Below the pieces are notes generated by a model. The model worked only from the letters and a program-made list of their open reading frames with translations, was not told the DNA's origin and did not search any database. Positions 8,813-16,283 of a stretch of 64,000 nt of DNA are shown one piece after another. The position numbers and the translations under genes were made by a program. This DNA comes from Bacterioplanoides sp. SCSIO 12839 (GTDB taxonomy: Bacteria > Pseudomonadota > Gammaproteobacteria > Pseudomonadales > Oceanobacteraceae), in assembly GCF_024397975.1 (NCBI RefSeq), contig NZ_CP073745.1, forward strand, positions 1,266,501 through 1,330,500, read 5' to 3'. Positions within the stretch are counted from its first letter, which is position 1; each line of letters begins with the position of its first letter.

Positions 8813-9852
8813 CCATTAACGACCATCAGTGGCCCGGATTTATGCGACTGTCGATATTGGGCCGGACTTTGGTTGATTTCTTTAATAAAAATACGATCAA
8901 GGGTACGTCGTCCGGATAAACCAATGTGCAGTGCAATTTGCTCAATGCTGTCGCTTGAGCTGACCAACAGACGCTTAGCGGTGTCGACTCGGACATCGGT
9001 AATAATCTGCTTCAGTGATGTTTCTTCTTTGTGTAAGTGACGATTGAGCGTGCGTGCACTGATATGGAAGTAATCAGCCACTTCCTGTTGATTAGCGTTT
9101 AAACGGATTTTGTTTTGGCTCAGTGCTTTGCGGATACGCTCTGCTAATGAGCCTGAGCGAGCCAGTTTACGATAGCGTTCTTCAACTTCGCGCTTCATCA
9201 TTTTCAGGATATGAGGGTTGGTATTGTGCAACCCTTCATCCAGCCACTGGCTATGAAACTGAATTGAGCATTCAGGATCATTAAATCCTACCTGTGTTCG
9301 CCAGGATTTTTCATATTGCGAACGGTATTGGGTTTCCGGAAAAGGCAGTGTGATGGCACTGATTTGCAGCTCGGTACCACACAGCTGTCGGAGCCAGTTC
9401 AGTAAGGTACTGATGATGATTTCCGTGCGATGACGCTCGCTGGTGAGGATGTAGTCGTCTGAGACCGGCAGCTTAACTTTGATGGTGTTGTCACGTGTGC
9501 GTGTGACCTGGACTTCCAGCTGATCACTCAACAGAGGTGAAAACTTTTCAAGATAATACAAGGCTTCTCGTAATGTATTGCAGCACAAAAACAGGTGCTG
9601 TAACTGGCAGCTGCTATGGGTGCTGAAACGGTGTGTTGGCTGAACACACAAAGCTTCGTCACCGGTGGTTTGAATCAACTGAGTAATCAGTGAGTCGGCA
9701 TCGGATTTATTGATCAGGGTGTCGGGGTCACGAAGCTGTTTCAGTACTCTCTGTACAACATCGCTGTGTTCGTCCATCTCATTAAAAAAAGCCGATCCGG
9801 TTGCTTCCAGCAATGGCCTTATTAACGCAGTTGATAAGTAACCTTGTTCCAT
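8809..9852 (-). CDS. AraC-family transcriptional regulator (OruR-like architecture)
   Basis: A 347-residue regulator. The C-terminal third is an AraC double helix-turn-helix: EVADYFHISARTLNRHLHKE for the first motif and IEQIALHIGLSGRRTLDRIF for the second, ending with NQSPAQYRQSH. The N-terminal two thirds resemble the Arabinose_bd-type domain found in OruR/PhzR-like regulators, so it probably senses a small ligand. Neighbours give no clear target. The 381-bp region upstream of its start carries a perfect CRP-like palindrome at 10195-10210, a possible catabolite control point. Confidence 0.88.
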   Translation of the reverse strand: MEQGYLSTALIRPLLEATGSAFFNEMDEHSDVVQRVLKQLRDPDTLINKSDADSLITQLIQTTGDEALCVQPTHRFSTHSSCQLQHLFLCCNTLREALYYLEKFSPLLSDQLEVQVTRTRDNTIKVKLPVSDDYILTSERHRTEIIISTLLNWLRQLCGTELQISAITLPFPETQYRSQYEKSWRTQVGFNDPECSIQFHSQWLDEGLHNTNPHILKMMKREVEERYRKLARSGSLAERIRKALSQNKIRLNANQQEVADYFHISARTLNRHLHKEETSLKQIITDVRVDTAKRLLVSSSDSIEQIALHIGLSGRRTLDRIFIKEINQSPAQYRQSHKSGPLMVVNG

Positions 9853-10233
9853 TTTAAACGCCTGATTTTTATTTTTAGCCGATGAACCACTTAACAGTTT
9901 TCATCGTTACTCAGAGACTTCGGAATTGTCATCCTGCTATGAAAAGCAATGGCCATGCCATGCAGCAGATGCCATTACTGTCTGATTCTTTCGTCTTGAT
10001 GAGTGACAAAAATTGTCTCTTGTTACTTTTGGTAGCATTTTGGTGACACCCTTTTACACGAATCCCATGGTTGAGGGATTACGATAAAAGCATCGATTAT
10101 TCTTTACACCATTTTGCTATCAAAATTCTGACAATTTCAGAATAAACATTTGTTAATCAAAGTTAAATGATGACTTATGTGATCTTTCTTTGAATGTGAG
10201 GGTGATCACAAAAAGCATCAGTCAATTTGTGGA
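9853..10233. other. 381-bp AT-rich intergenic region
   Basis: Lies between the start of the AraC-type gene at 9852 and the stop of the outer-membrane barrel gene at 10234, both on the minus strand. No convincing coding frame is seen. It holds a perfect CRP-type site (10195-10210), a short inverted repeat AATCCC/GGGATT (10062-10067 and 10076-10081), and long AT-rich runs consistent with a promoter region for the AraC gene. No U-run terminator for the barrel gene was found. Confidence 0.5.
10195..10210. promoter_or_regulatory. CRP/Vfr-like binding site
   Basis: TGTGAGGGTGATCACA matches the consensus TGTGA-N6-TCACA exactly in both half sites. It is 24 bp beyond the stop of the barrel gene and about 343 bp upstream of the AraC-type start, so the AraC gene is the most likely target. 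Function is inferred from the motif only. Confidence 0.55.
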
Positions 10234-10920
10234 TCAGAATTCGTACTGAGCGCCAATCGTCAGGAGTTGGAAGCGAACACGCTCGAAATCCTGGCTGTCC
10301 AGTGCGGTTGTCTCAAGTTCGGCCCTGAGCGCAAAATCAGATATCGGTTGCCATAAAAAACCTGCCCCGGTGATTTGATCAACCGCCGACGTTTTTCTTT
10401 TTCTCAGTTCGCGTCGGGTAACGGTCTGATCCTGATTGGCCGTGATTTCAACGTCGGTGTACTCCGCCTCCCAGATGTTCGCTCCGGTTTTGACAAAAAA
10501 GCCGAGATCATTTGTCAGGTCAAAGCGATAACGAAAAGTAATAAGTATGCCTTGCGGGTGGACCGTTGAGTTGCCTGTAAAGGTTGCTGTTGATGGACTG
10601 TCAGCACTGCCTGGAAGACGTGAAATTTCGCCATGGGAGGCGTTGTCGAAGCTTGGTGGGGTGTCACTGCTCACGTCTTCAAACGTGGCCGTTGGATCAT
10701 CATAAGAGGCCTCGCCCATGTCTAATAAACCAAACTCAAGGGCAAATTGATCGAGAATATTCGGGCCAAAATGAAGTTTAAATGCGTTACCAAAAGAATC
10801 CATATCCTGAGAATCGGTAATGCCCCCTTGCAGGCTGACAAAGCCCCCTTCGGCTTGTGCGAAACTGCTGAGCCCCAAGCAAACAAGGCACGTTATGAAT
10901 GATTGGTTAAGTCTGGCCAT
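10234..10920 (-). CDS. outer-membrane beta-barrel protein (OmpW/OmpA-barrel-like)
   Basis: A 228-residue exported protein. ATG 10920 gives a clean signal peptide (MARLNQSF, hydrophobic ITCLVCLGLSSF, cleavage after AQA). Upstream in-frame ATGs at 10944, 10959 and 10995 exist, none with a good ribosome site, so the start is uncertain. The mature part alternates polar and hydrophobic residues in strands (GILITFRYRFDL, LGFFVKTGANIWEAEY, FALRAELETTAL) and ends in the aromatic terminal strand LLTIGAQYEF, the BAM recognition signature. This is a small eight-strand-type barrel; transport substrate unknown. Confidence 0.75.
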   Translation of the reverse strand: MARLNQSFITCLVCLGLSSFAQAEGGFVSLQGGITDSQDMDSFGNAFKLHFGPNILDQFALEFGLLDMGEASYDDPTATFEDVSSDTPPSFDNASHGEISRLPGSADSPSTATFTGNSTVHPQGILITFRYRFDLTNDLGFFVKTGANIWEAEYTDVEITANQDQTVTRRELRKRKTSAVDQITGAGFLWQPISDFALRAELETTALDSQDFERVRFQLLTIGAQYEF

Positions 10921-11045
10921 GGTTGTTTTAGGCGAAGCGATCATAACTGGCGAGTCCATTATTGTTGTTTTGATTATTTTATGGCTCGCCATCATACCAA
11001 TGCCTCTGCCGATGAGAAAGGCCAGAGCTTGTTAACAGGTCTCAG

Positions 11046-11912
11046 TCATTCCAGTGGCTGGATATAACCTTTTAAATGGCGTTTCTGGCCTTGTGAGTCG
11101 GCAATATAAAAGGCTCCTCCATACGGTGTCTCTGTGTGCAAAGAGACATTGCCAGGTAAGAATATGGGTTGTTTAAATTCAACTTCCAGAGAGCAGGGAC
11201 CCGCAATTAACTGAGGGTTCAGCGCCGCCGCAGCTCTCGCTTTTGTCCACATGCCATGAGCAATGTGACGCTTAAATCCAAATAATTTAGCGGTGGGGGC
11301 GTATAAGTGAATGGGGTTGGAGTCTCCTGAAATACGTGCGTATTGACGGCCAAGATTCTCTTTCATCCTCCAGCTGGAGTGTACCGGATAATCTTGTTGC
11401 TCTGATGGCTGGTGACGAGAAGTATTTTTACCTGAGCCTTGCTTGGACAGGTTGGTACTGATTGATTTCCAGATTAATTCGCCGCCTGAGGTTACTTCAC
11501 TGGTAATATCGAATTCCAGCCCTTTGTCCGTTTGTCTGTGTGCTGAGCAGTAACAACGAATTGCCAACTCTTCCGATGCATATATGCCTCGGTATTGGGT
11601 GATATGGTTGCGTATGTGCACCAGCCCCATCAGTGCCAATGGGAAATCTTTGTGCAGCATCAGCTCCATATGCAGTGGAAACGCCAGGATATGGAGATAC
11701 GTAATCGGTAACACGGTAGATGGTGCGTGAAAGCCACAGAGCCTGGCGTATTCAGCCACTTTTTTGTGGTCGACCTTTACATGCGTCAGCAGTGCTTCGT
11801 GAGAGGGGAAGCTCAGGTCGTCAGTTGTTGAGCGCTTGGGCATCACAGCACGTGCATACTGACCGATAATGCCGGGGACATCCCGAAAAAGAAGTGTTTT
11901 GGCCTGATTCAC
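11046..11912 (-). CDS. MaoC-family hotdog-fold dehydratase
   Basis: A 288-residue protein whose C-terminal half is a MaoC-like domain: YARISGDSNPIH contains the catalytic Asp and His pair of R-hydratase enzymes, followed by FKRHIAHGMWTKARA. The N-terminal half is a degenerate second hotdog, as in fused (R)-specific enoyl-CoA hydratases. These enzymes act on acyl-CoA or acyl-ACP thioesters in beta-oxidation or polyhydroxyalkanoate/fatty acid synthesis. The start is GTG 11912 with GGAG eight bases upstream. It is divergent from an AraC-type regulator across 171 bp that hold two perfect palindromes. Confidence 0.85.
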   Translation of the reverse strand: MNQAKTLLFRDVPGIIGQYARAVMPKRSTTDDLSFPSHEALLTHVKVDHKKVAEYARLCGFHAPSTVLPITYLHILAFPLHMELMLHKDFPLALMGLVHIRNHITQYRGIYASEELAIRCYCSAHRQTDKGLEFDITSEVTSGGELIWKSISTNLSKQGSGKNTSRHQPSEQQDYPVHSSWRMKENLGRQYARISGDSNPIHLYAPTAKLFGFKRHIAHGMWTKARAAAALNPQLIAGPCSLEVEFKQPIFLPGNVSLHTETPYGGAFYIADSQGQKRHLKGYIQPLE

Positions 11913-11940
11913 AGTGGCTACTCCAGAGTTAGCTGCTTAG

Positions 11941-11967
11941 CAATAGCTATTGAGTGTAAAGCGCTTT
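11941..11967. promoter_or_regulatory. two adjacent perfect palindromes, operator-like
   Basis: CAATAGCTATTG (11941-11952) and AAAGCGCTTT (11958-11967) are each perfect palindromes, spaced by five bases in the divergent region between the MaoC gene and the AraC-type gene. Paired dyads in a shared promoter region are typical of operators; which protein binds is unknown. Confidence 0.45.
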
Positions 11968-12083
11968 GGCTAAAGCCCATTGGCAACGTCTTTTGTCACG
12001 TGCGTCATATTGGTCAATAACACTTGCAGACATGGTTTGATCTGGCAAAATCCGGCCATACTCATGAGGAAATTCAATCACTT

Positions 12084-13109
12084 ATGTCCAGTGGAATAGC
12101 GGAATTACGTGACTCAGGCATTATGATTCAGCTGGCTTATCAGGCTATGTTGAAGATGGACCTTGATGTGGCGGCCATCGTAAAGCGGTTGGGGATCACG
12201 CCGGAATTAATTTCTGACCGGAACGCCCGGACTCCGCATGCCGCGCAGCCTGTTTTCTGGCAAGTGCTGGAAGATGAAAGTGGTGACGCGGATATTGGTT
12301 TGCATCTGGGGGAGCATTTACCGGCTTACCAGGGACAGGTGCTGCAGTACCTGTTTTTATCCAGCCCTACCTTTGGTGATGGTTTAAATCGTTCTCTTAA
12401 TTACCAGCGTCTTTTAAGTGATGCATCGCAGTCCAGTCTTGGGCACGAGGGTGATGAAATTTATATCCGTGTTGGCACGGCAACGGATCTGACGTCTTCT
12501 CTGCGGCACTTGTCAGAATGTATGGTGTTGGGATTGATTCAATTTTTTCAGCATGTCACAGATAATGCTTTCCGGCCTTCCCGTATTCATTTCTCGCATC
12601 AGAAACCCAGCTCTGACGCTGAGCACCAGCGAATTTTTCAATGTCCGGTGATTTTTGAAGCGGCAGAAGTCCGCATCTATTTTGATCAATCATTAATGGC
12701 ACAGCCTTCTTCGCATGCAGAACCTGAGCTGTTGCAATTACATGAAAAACTGGCCAGTGAGCATGTGGCTAAACTGGAACGCCAGGATATTGTTTCCAAA
12801 GTGTATAAAGTGTTTGGTGAAATGCTCGAGACGGGTCAGGTCAGTCTTGATGATGTGGCTGCCCGGTTGGAAATCAAACCGCGAACGTTGCGGACACGTC
12901 TGACAGAAGCAGGTACCAACTTTAATCAGCTATTAGCCAATTACCGCTGCAACCTGGCTAAACGTTTGCTGGCCGGAACGGATGAAAGCATTGATGAAAT
13001 TGTCTATCTGACGGGTTTTTCTGAACCCAGTACCTTTTATCGGGCTTTTAAACGCTGGACGGAACAAACCCCTGTTGAATACCGCAACCAGCGTAAAAGC
13101 AGCCAGTAG
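12084..13109 (+). CDS. AraC-family transcriptional regulator
   Basis: A 341-residue regulator with an N-terminal Arabinose_bd-type domain and a C-terminal AraC double helix-turn-helix: LDDVAARLEIKPRTLRTRL and IDEIVYLTGFSEPSTFYRAF, ending with RWTEQTPVEYRNQR. ATG 12084 follows a GAGGAA site at a slightly long spacing; an in-frame TTG at 12024 would add 20 residues without a ribosome site. It is divergent from the MaoC dehydratase and probably controls it in response to a lipid-derived or similar ligand (inference from arrangement only). Confidence 0.87.
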   Translation: MSSGIAELRDSGIMIQLAYQAMLKMDLDVAAIVKRLGITPELISDRNARTPHAAQPVFWQVLEDESGDADIGLHLGEHLPAYQGQVLQYLFLSSPTFGDGLNRSLNYQRLLSDASQSSLGHEGDEIYIRVGTATDLTSSLRHLSECMVLGLIQFFQHVTDNAFRPSRIHFSHQKPSSDAEHQRIFQCPVIFEAAEVRIYFDQSLMAQPSSHAEPELLQLHEKLASEHVAKLERQDIVSKVYKVFGEMLETGQVSLDDVAARLEIKPRTLRTRLTEAGTNFNQLLANYRCNLAKRLLAGTDESIDEIVYLTGFSEPSTFYRAFKRWTEQTPVEYRNQRKSSQ

Positions 13110-13224
13110 TTCAGATTGGTGATAAAAATTCACTAAACTGTTTATTTTTTGAACTTTATCTTCGTCTGAGCCCAGTCCATCTTAGTAAGGTGTTTAAAAC
13201 TGAATGATGAATCTGAGGTTCTTT

Positions 13225-13509
13225 ATGTCTGGTGAAAAATTATCCTTGATCAAACCACTGGTCGATCATCTGGCGCAGGTGGGGAACACCAATATCTGGC
13301 GTAATGAGTTAGCTGATGCGGGTGTGATGACACTGGAAGAAACCATGGCACTGGATGAACATGCTTGCCGCGCCGCTTTTAAAGCGATGAAAATGACCCA
13401 GTTGTTATACTCAACAACCCGGGAAGTTCTCGACGAGCTTGAAAATCATCAGGTGAGTTGGTCGGTTGATTTTGCCGATGATTTTCAGCAAGGCGCGATT
13501 TGTTACTGA
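13225..13509 (+). CDS. conserved-looking small cytoplasmic protein (94 aa), unknown
   Basis: ATG 13225 sits six bases after GAGGT, a better start than ATG 13204. The product is acidic and helical (MSGEKLSLIKPLVDHLAQV), lacks membrane segments or a signal peptide, and ends in FADDFQQGAICY. It stands alone, followed 22 bp later by a strong terminator, so it is a single-gene transcription unit. No family was recognised. Confidence 0.7.
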   Translation: MSGEKLSLIKPLVDHLAQVGNTNIWRNELADAGVMTLEETMALDEHACRAAFKAMKMTQLLYSTTREVLDELENHQVSWSVDFADDFQQGAICY

Positions 13510-13530
13510 AGCGTCTATGTTGTTGTACCA

Positions 13531-13554
13531 AGCCGCAGTGATGCGGCTTTTTTC
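13531..13554 (+). terminator. rho-independent terminator
   Basis: AGCCGCA (13531-13537) pairs with TGCGGCT (13542-13548) over a GTGA loop and is followed by a run of T. It ends the unit of the 94-residue protein. Confidence 0.85.
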
Positions 13555-13616
13555 GTTAAAGAATGACTATGCATAGCCGATAACAGGGTAATAGCACTGT
13601 ATTCGGACGTTACGTT

Positions 13617-14696
13617 ATGGCCATTTCACTCAATCCCAGCCAATTTGGTTTTCTCAGCTCTGAAAAGCCGTCATTTGCTAATCGTGATTCCTCTTCGGCC
13701 AACCCAAATGCTACAAACACCGTATCACAGCCAACATCTGCAGAGGCCCGTGAAGTCAGCCGTGCTGACCGTCAGTCAGCACAACAAACAGCCGATAATA
13801 TGTTGGGCTTTATTGGTCGTGATATTGAGCGCTTGCGCGCAGCTGGAGCTTCCGAGGAACGAATTGCTGAACGCGTTGCGGCCGCCCGTGAAGGGGTTGC
13901 CAAAGGCTATGCCGAAGGTGAGTCTATTTTACAGGGGCGTGGGTTATTAAATGAGGAGCTGCAACAAGAGTTGGATGCCGGGCGTAGCCTGATTGAAGAT
14001 GGGTTGGATCGATTGGCAGCGGGTGAGTCATTAGCAGAGATCAACGCGCCGGCAGATCAGTCTGGGTTACCTCCCGCGATTGCGGGTCAGTCGCAATTAA
14101 ACGTCGCTAACAGCCTGTCTCTGGAGGTTTTCACCCGAGATGGGGATCGTGTCACCGTATCTTTTGCTCAGTCTGAATCCCGTTCATCGTCATTTGCGTC
14201 AGGCCAGATCAGCGTCAGTAGCAGCAGTCAATCAGGTTATGAGTTATCCGTTGAGGGTAACCTGGATGAAGATGAAAAAGCGGCTTTAACCAGCTTATTT
14301 GATTCAGTACAGGATCTGAGTGAACGCTTCTTTTCCGGTGATTTGGGCGGTGCGCTTGAGCAGGCGATGGAGCTGGGGTTTGATGGTAATGAGTTGGCTT
14401 CACTCAGTCTGAATCTGACTCAGCAAACATTTGCGTCCTCAACACGTGCTTATTCCGATATTCAGCCACAACTGCCTACTGAGCAGCTGGAAAGCCTGAA
14501 ATCCCCTCTGGCTTCTTATGTAGATGCTTATGTCGCGGCCATTGATAAAGCCTCAGCACTTGAAAAGCCTGAGGACACCTTACAGCAACTGGTGAATCAG
14601 CTGCTGCCTGAAGAAGATCGCTTGCCCATTTGGAATGAATTCCATCAGGGGTTACAAGCGGCGACCAACCTGGCTGGATTATTTCAGCAAAACTGA
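13617..14696 (+). CDS. DUF5610-like protein (359 aa), unknown role
   Basis: The protein has no signal peptide. After a Ser/Asn-rich, probably disordered first 50 residues comes a helical segment with SAQQTADNMLGFIGRDIE, REGVAKGYAEGESILQ and GLDRLAAG, a pattern that recalls DUF5610 proteins of gammaproteobacteria. A beta-rich segment with LSLEVFTRDGDRVTVSF follows, then further helices to the C-terminus. The assignment rests on recollection of that helical pattern and is tentative. The function is unknown; such proteins have repetitive low-complexity heads and may be structural or envelope-associated. It lies between two terminated units and is monocistronic. Confidence 0.6.
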   Translation: MAISLNPSQFGFLSSEKPSFANRDSSSANPNATNTVSQPTSAEAREVSRADRQSAQQTADNMLGFIGRDIERLRAAGASEERIAERVAAAREGVAKGYAEGESILQGRGLLNEELQQELDAGRSLIEDGLDRLAAGESLAEINAPADQSGLPPAIAGQSQLNVANSLSLEVFTRDGDRVTVSFAQSESRSSSFASGQISVSSSSQSGYELSVEGNLDEDEKAALTSLFDSVQDLSERFFSGDLGGALEQAMELGFDGNELASLSLNLTQQTFASSTRAYSDIQPQLPTEQLESLKSPLASYVDAYVAAIDKASALEKPEDTLQQLVNQLLPEEDRLPIWNEFHQGLQAATNLAGLFQQN

Positions 14697-14773
14697 TTTG
14701 ATATCCGGGCGGCTAAATAACGACTTCTCCCGAAAAATTCTCGCTATAATGTGAACGTTTTGCGGAGAAATGT

Positions 14774-15019
14774 ATGTCGTATGTATTGTTCAGCACGGAA
14801 GCGTGTCACTTGTGTGAATTAGCGCAGCAAGTCATCGTTGACGTTGCGGCTTCAATGCCGGTTGAAATTTATATTGAAGACATCAGTGAATCTGAATCTC
14901 TGGTACAGCAATATGGTACCCGCATTCCTGTACTGAAAAACGAAACCAATGGGCGGGAACTGGACTGGCCATTTACCCACTCCGAATTATTGAAATGGCT
15001 CTCGGGCCAGCAAACCTGA
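14774..15019 (+). CDS. glutaredoxin-family protein, DUF836
   Basis: An 81-residue thioredoxin-fold protein. STEACHLCELAQQV carries the CxxC redox pair at residues 11 and 14, and TRIPVLKN is the cis-Pro loop. This matches the DUF836 glutaredoxin-like family, often found singly in gammaproteobacteria. ATG 14774 has a GGAGA site; a TATAAT -10 box lies at 14745-14750, although no good -35 was seen. The following lipoprotein begins 14 bp later and is probably cotranscribed. Thiol redox activity is inferred from the motif. Confidence 0.85.
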   Translation: MSYVLFSTEACHLCELAQQVIVDVAASMPVEIYIEDISESESLVQQYGTRIPVLKNETNGRELDWPFTHSELLKWLSGQQT

Positions 15020-15033
15020 AAAAGGAGAATTCT

Positions 15034-15741
15034 ATGCGTTTAATGTTGGCTGCCCTGGCTTTATCAAGCCTGGTTGGTTGCGCTTCTAACCAGTTATCAC
15101 AAACGGGTGAAGCGGTGTATTACGCATTACAAACAGACACCAGTCTGCGTAGCTGGGTTGATGCATGCAAAACGGTGAGCACGACATCCAAGCAGCAAGC
15201 GTTAATGACCCAGAAAAACTGGTGGAAGCGAAATGGAGCCTTTGTTGAAAGTGCCGATTACGGTTTGACTCATGACATTATCACGGTGACCGATGATCGT
15301 GCTGAAACCGGCGCCCGTATGGCGATGGCGATTACCTGGCAGGTGGTTGAAACAGCTGAGCAGGAAGTTGATGAGTTAATGCAAAGCACCAGTAACAAAG
15401 AAAGTCTGTGTGATCGTATTCTCTCTCAATACAACGATGGTGAGCGCGATTTACGCGGCAATGAGTCCTTGTACAACAGTCTGGTTGGTTTGCAGCGACG
15501 TGCTCAGTCGGGTGGTGAAGACCTGAAAATGAAACAGGCTTCGGTACAGGCTCGCACCGGCAAGGTGTATGGTCGTTCATTTTATGTGGTCGAAAAAATG
15601 ACCAAGCGCGAAGGTTGCCCGGGGGCTAAAGTACAATTACTGAAAAATGACTGGCCGCATGAAGTGTATGATGCTCGTTGCCCGGATGGCAGTTATCTGC
15701 TGGCGCGTTGTGAATGGGGCAATTGCTTAATCGCTGATTAA
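15034..15741 (+). CDS. lipoprotein of unknown function
   Basis: A 235-residue protein starting at ATG 15034, seven bases after AGGAG. The signal peptide ends in a lipobox SSLVGC, so Cys16 should be lipidated. The residue after Cys is Ala, not Asp, which favours sorting to the outer membrane. The mature part contains four further Cys, including a C-terminal cluster (GCPG, RCPDG, RCEWGNC) that could form disulfides. No family is recognised. An in-frame ATG at 14995 overlaps the preceding gene and has no ribosome site. Confidence 0.75.
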   Translation: MRLMLAALALSSLVGCASNQLSQTGEAVYYALQTDTSLRSWVDACKTVSTTSKQQALMTQKNWWKRNGAFVESADYGLTHDIITVTDDRAETGARMAMAITWQVVETAEQEVDELMQSTSNKESLCDRILSQYNDGERDLRGNESLYNSLVGLQRRAQSGGEDLKMKQASVQARTGKVYGRSFYVVEKMTKREGCPGAKVQLLKNDWPHEVYDARCPDGSYLLARCEWGNCLIAD

Positions 15742-15762
15742 TATTGTGATCTTCTCAGTTAA

Positions 15763-15795
15763 TAAAAAAACAGCCTCAATTGAGGCTGTTTTTTT
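15763..15795. terminator. bidirectional rho-independent terminator
   Basis: ACAGCCTCAA (15770-15779) pairs with TTGAGGCTGT (15780-15789), flanked by A-run on the left and T-run on the right. It serves the lipoprotein gene from the left and the comEA-like gene from the right. Confidence 0.9.
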
Positions 15796-15805
15796 ATGTG
15801 TGGGC

Positions 15806-16093
15806 TTAGTCAGTACTGGTGGCTAACAACGCCCGATTCTTTTCCAGTATGCCTTCACCAATACCCTTAACCAGTACCAGCTCTTCAACCGACGTGAAAT
15901 TCCCCATATTTTCGCGGTAGGAGACAATAGCTTCTGCTTTGGATTTGCCAATACCGTCCAGCTCAGCTAATTCTTCAGCGCTGGCAGTATTGATATTAAT
16001 TGAGGCCTGTTCGGGTTGTGTGGCATCGTCGCTGTGCGAGAGAGGTGCTAAAGCCAATGCGGTTGTAAAGGCGAGTGTTTTTATCCATTTCAT
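15806..16093 (-). CDS. ComEA-family helix-hairpin-helix protein
   Basis: A 95-residue exported protein. Residues 1-21 form a signal peptide (hydrophobic LAFTTALALAPLSHS). The remainder is a double helix-hairpin-helix: INTASAEELAELDGIGKSKA and the second half VEELVLVKGIGEGILEKN. In competent bacteria ComEA binds incoming DNA in the periplasm; the short stand-alone form is widespread in gammaproteobacteria and its exact role there is less clear. It stands alone downstream of topA on the same strand, and is separated from it by topA's terminator. Confidence 0.88.
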   Translation of the reverse strand: MKWIKTLAFTTALALAPLSHSDDATQPEQASININTASAEELAELDGIGKSKAEAIVSYRENMGNFTSVEELVLVKGIGEGILEKNRALLATSTD

Positions 16094-16191
16094 AATCTTT
16101 TCCCTGTCGTTGTTAACGTCTAACGTTATTAAGGTCGTCGTATTAAGAAAATGCCTGACGGATCAGAGCATGACTTGACGCTAACAAGGCT

Positions 16192-16247
16192 TTGAAAAAG
16201 AAAAAATCCGGGAAAAGCACTAATTTAATCAGCGCTTTTCTCGGATT
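16192..16247 (-). terminator. rho-independent terminator of topA
   Basis: On the minus strand GCTTTTCCC-type arm: 16205-16218 (AATCCGGGAAAAGC) pairs with 16234-16246 apart from one G-T pair. Reading along topA, the stem is followed by TTTTTTCTTTTTC, a U-rich tail. Confidence 0.8.
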
Positions 16248-16283
16248 GCAGTATGAATAAAACGGACTTTAGCTACGAAAAAA

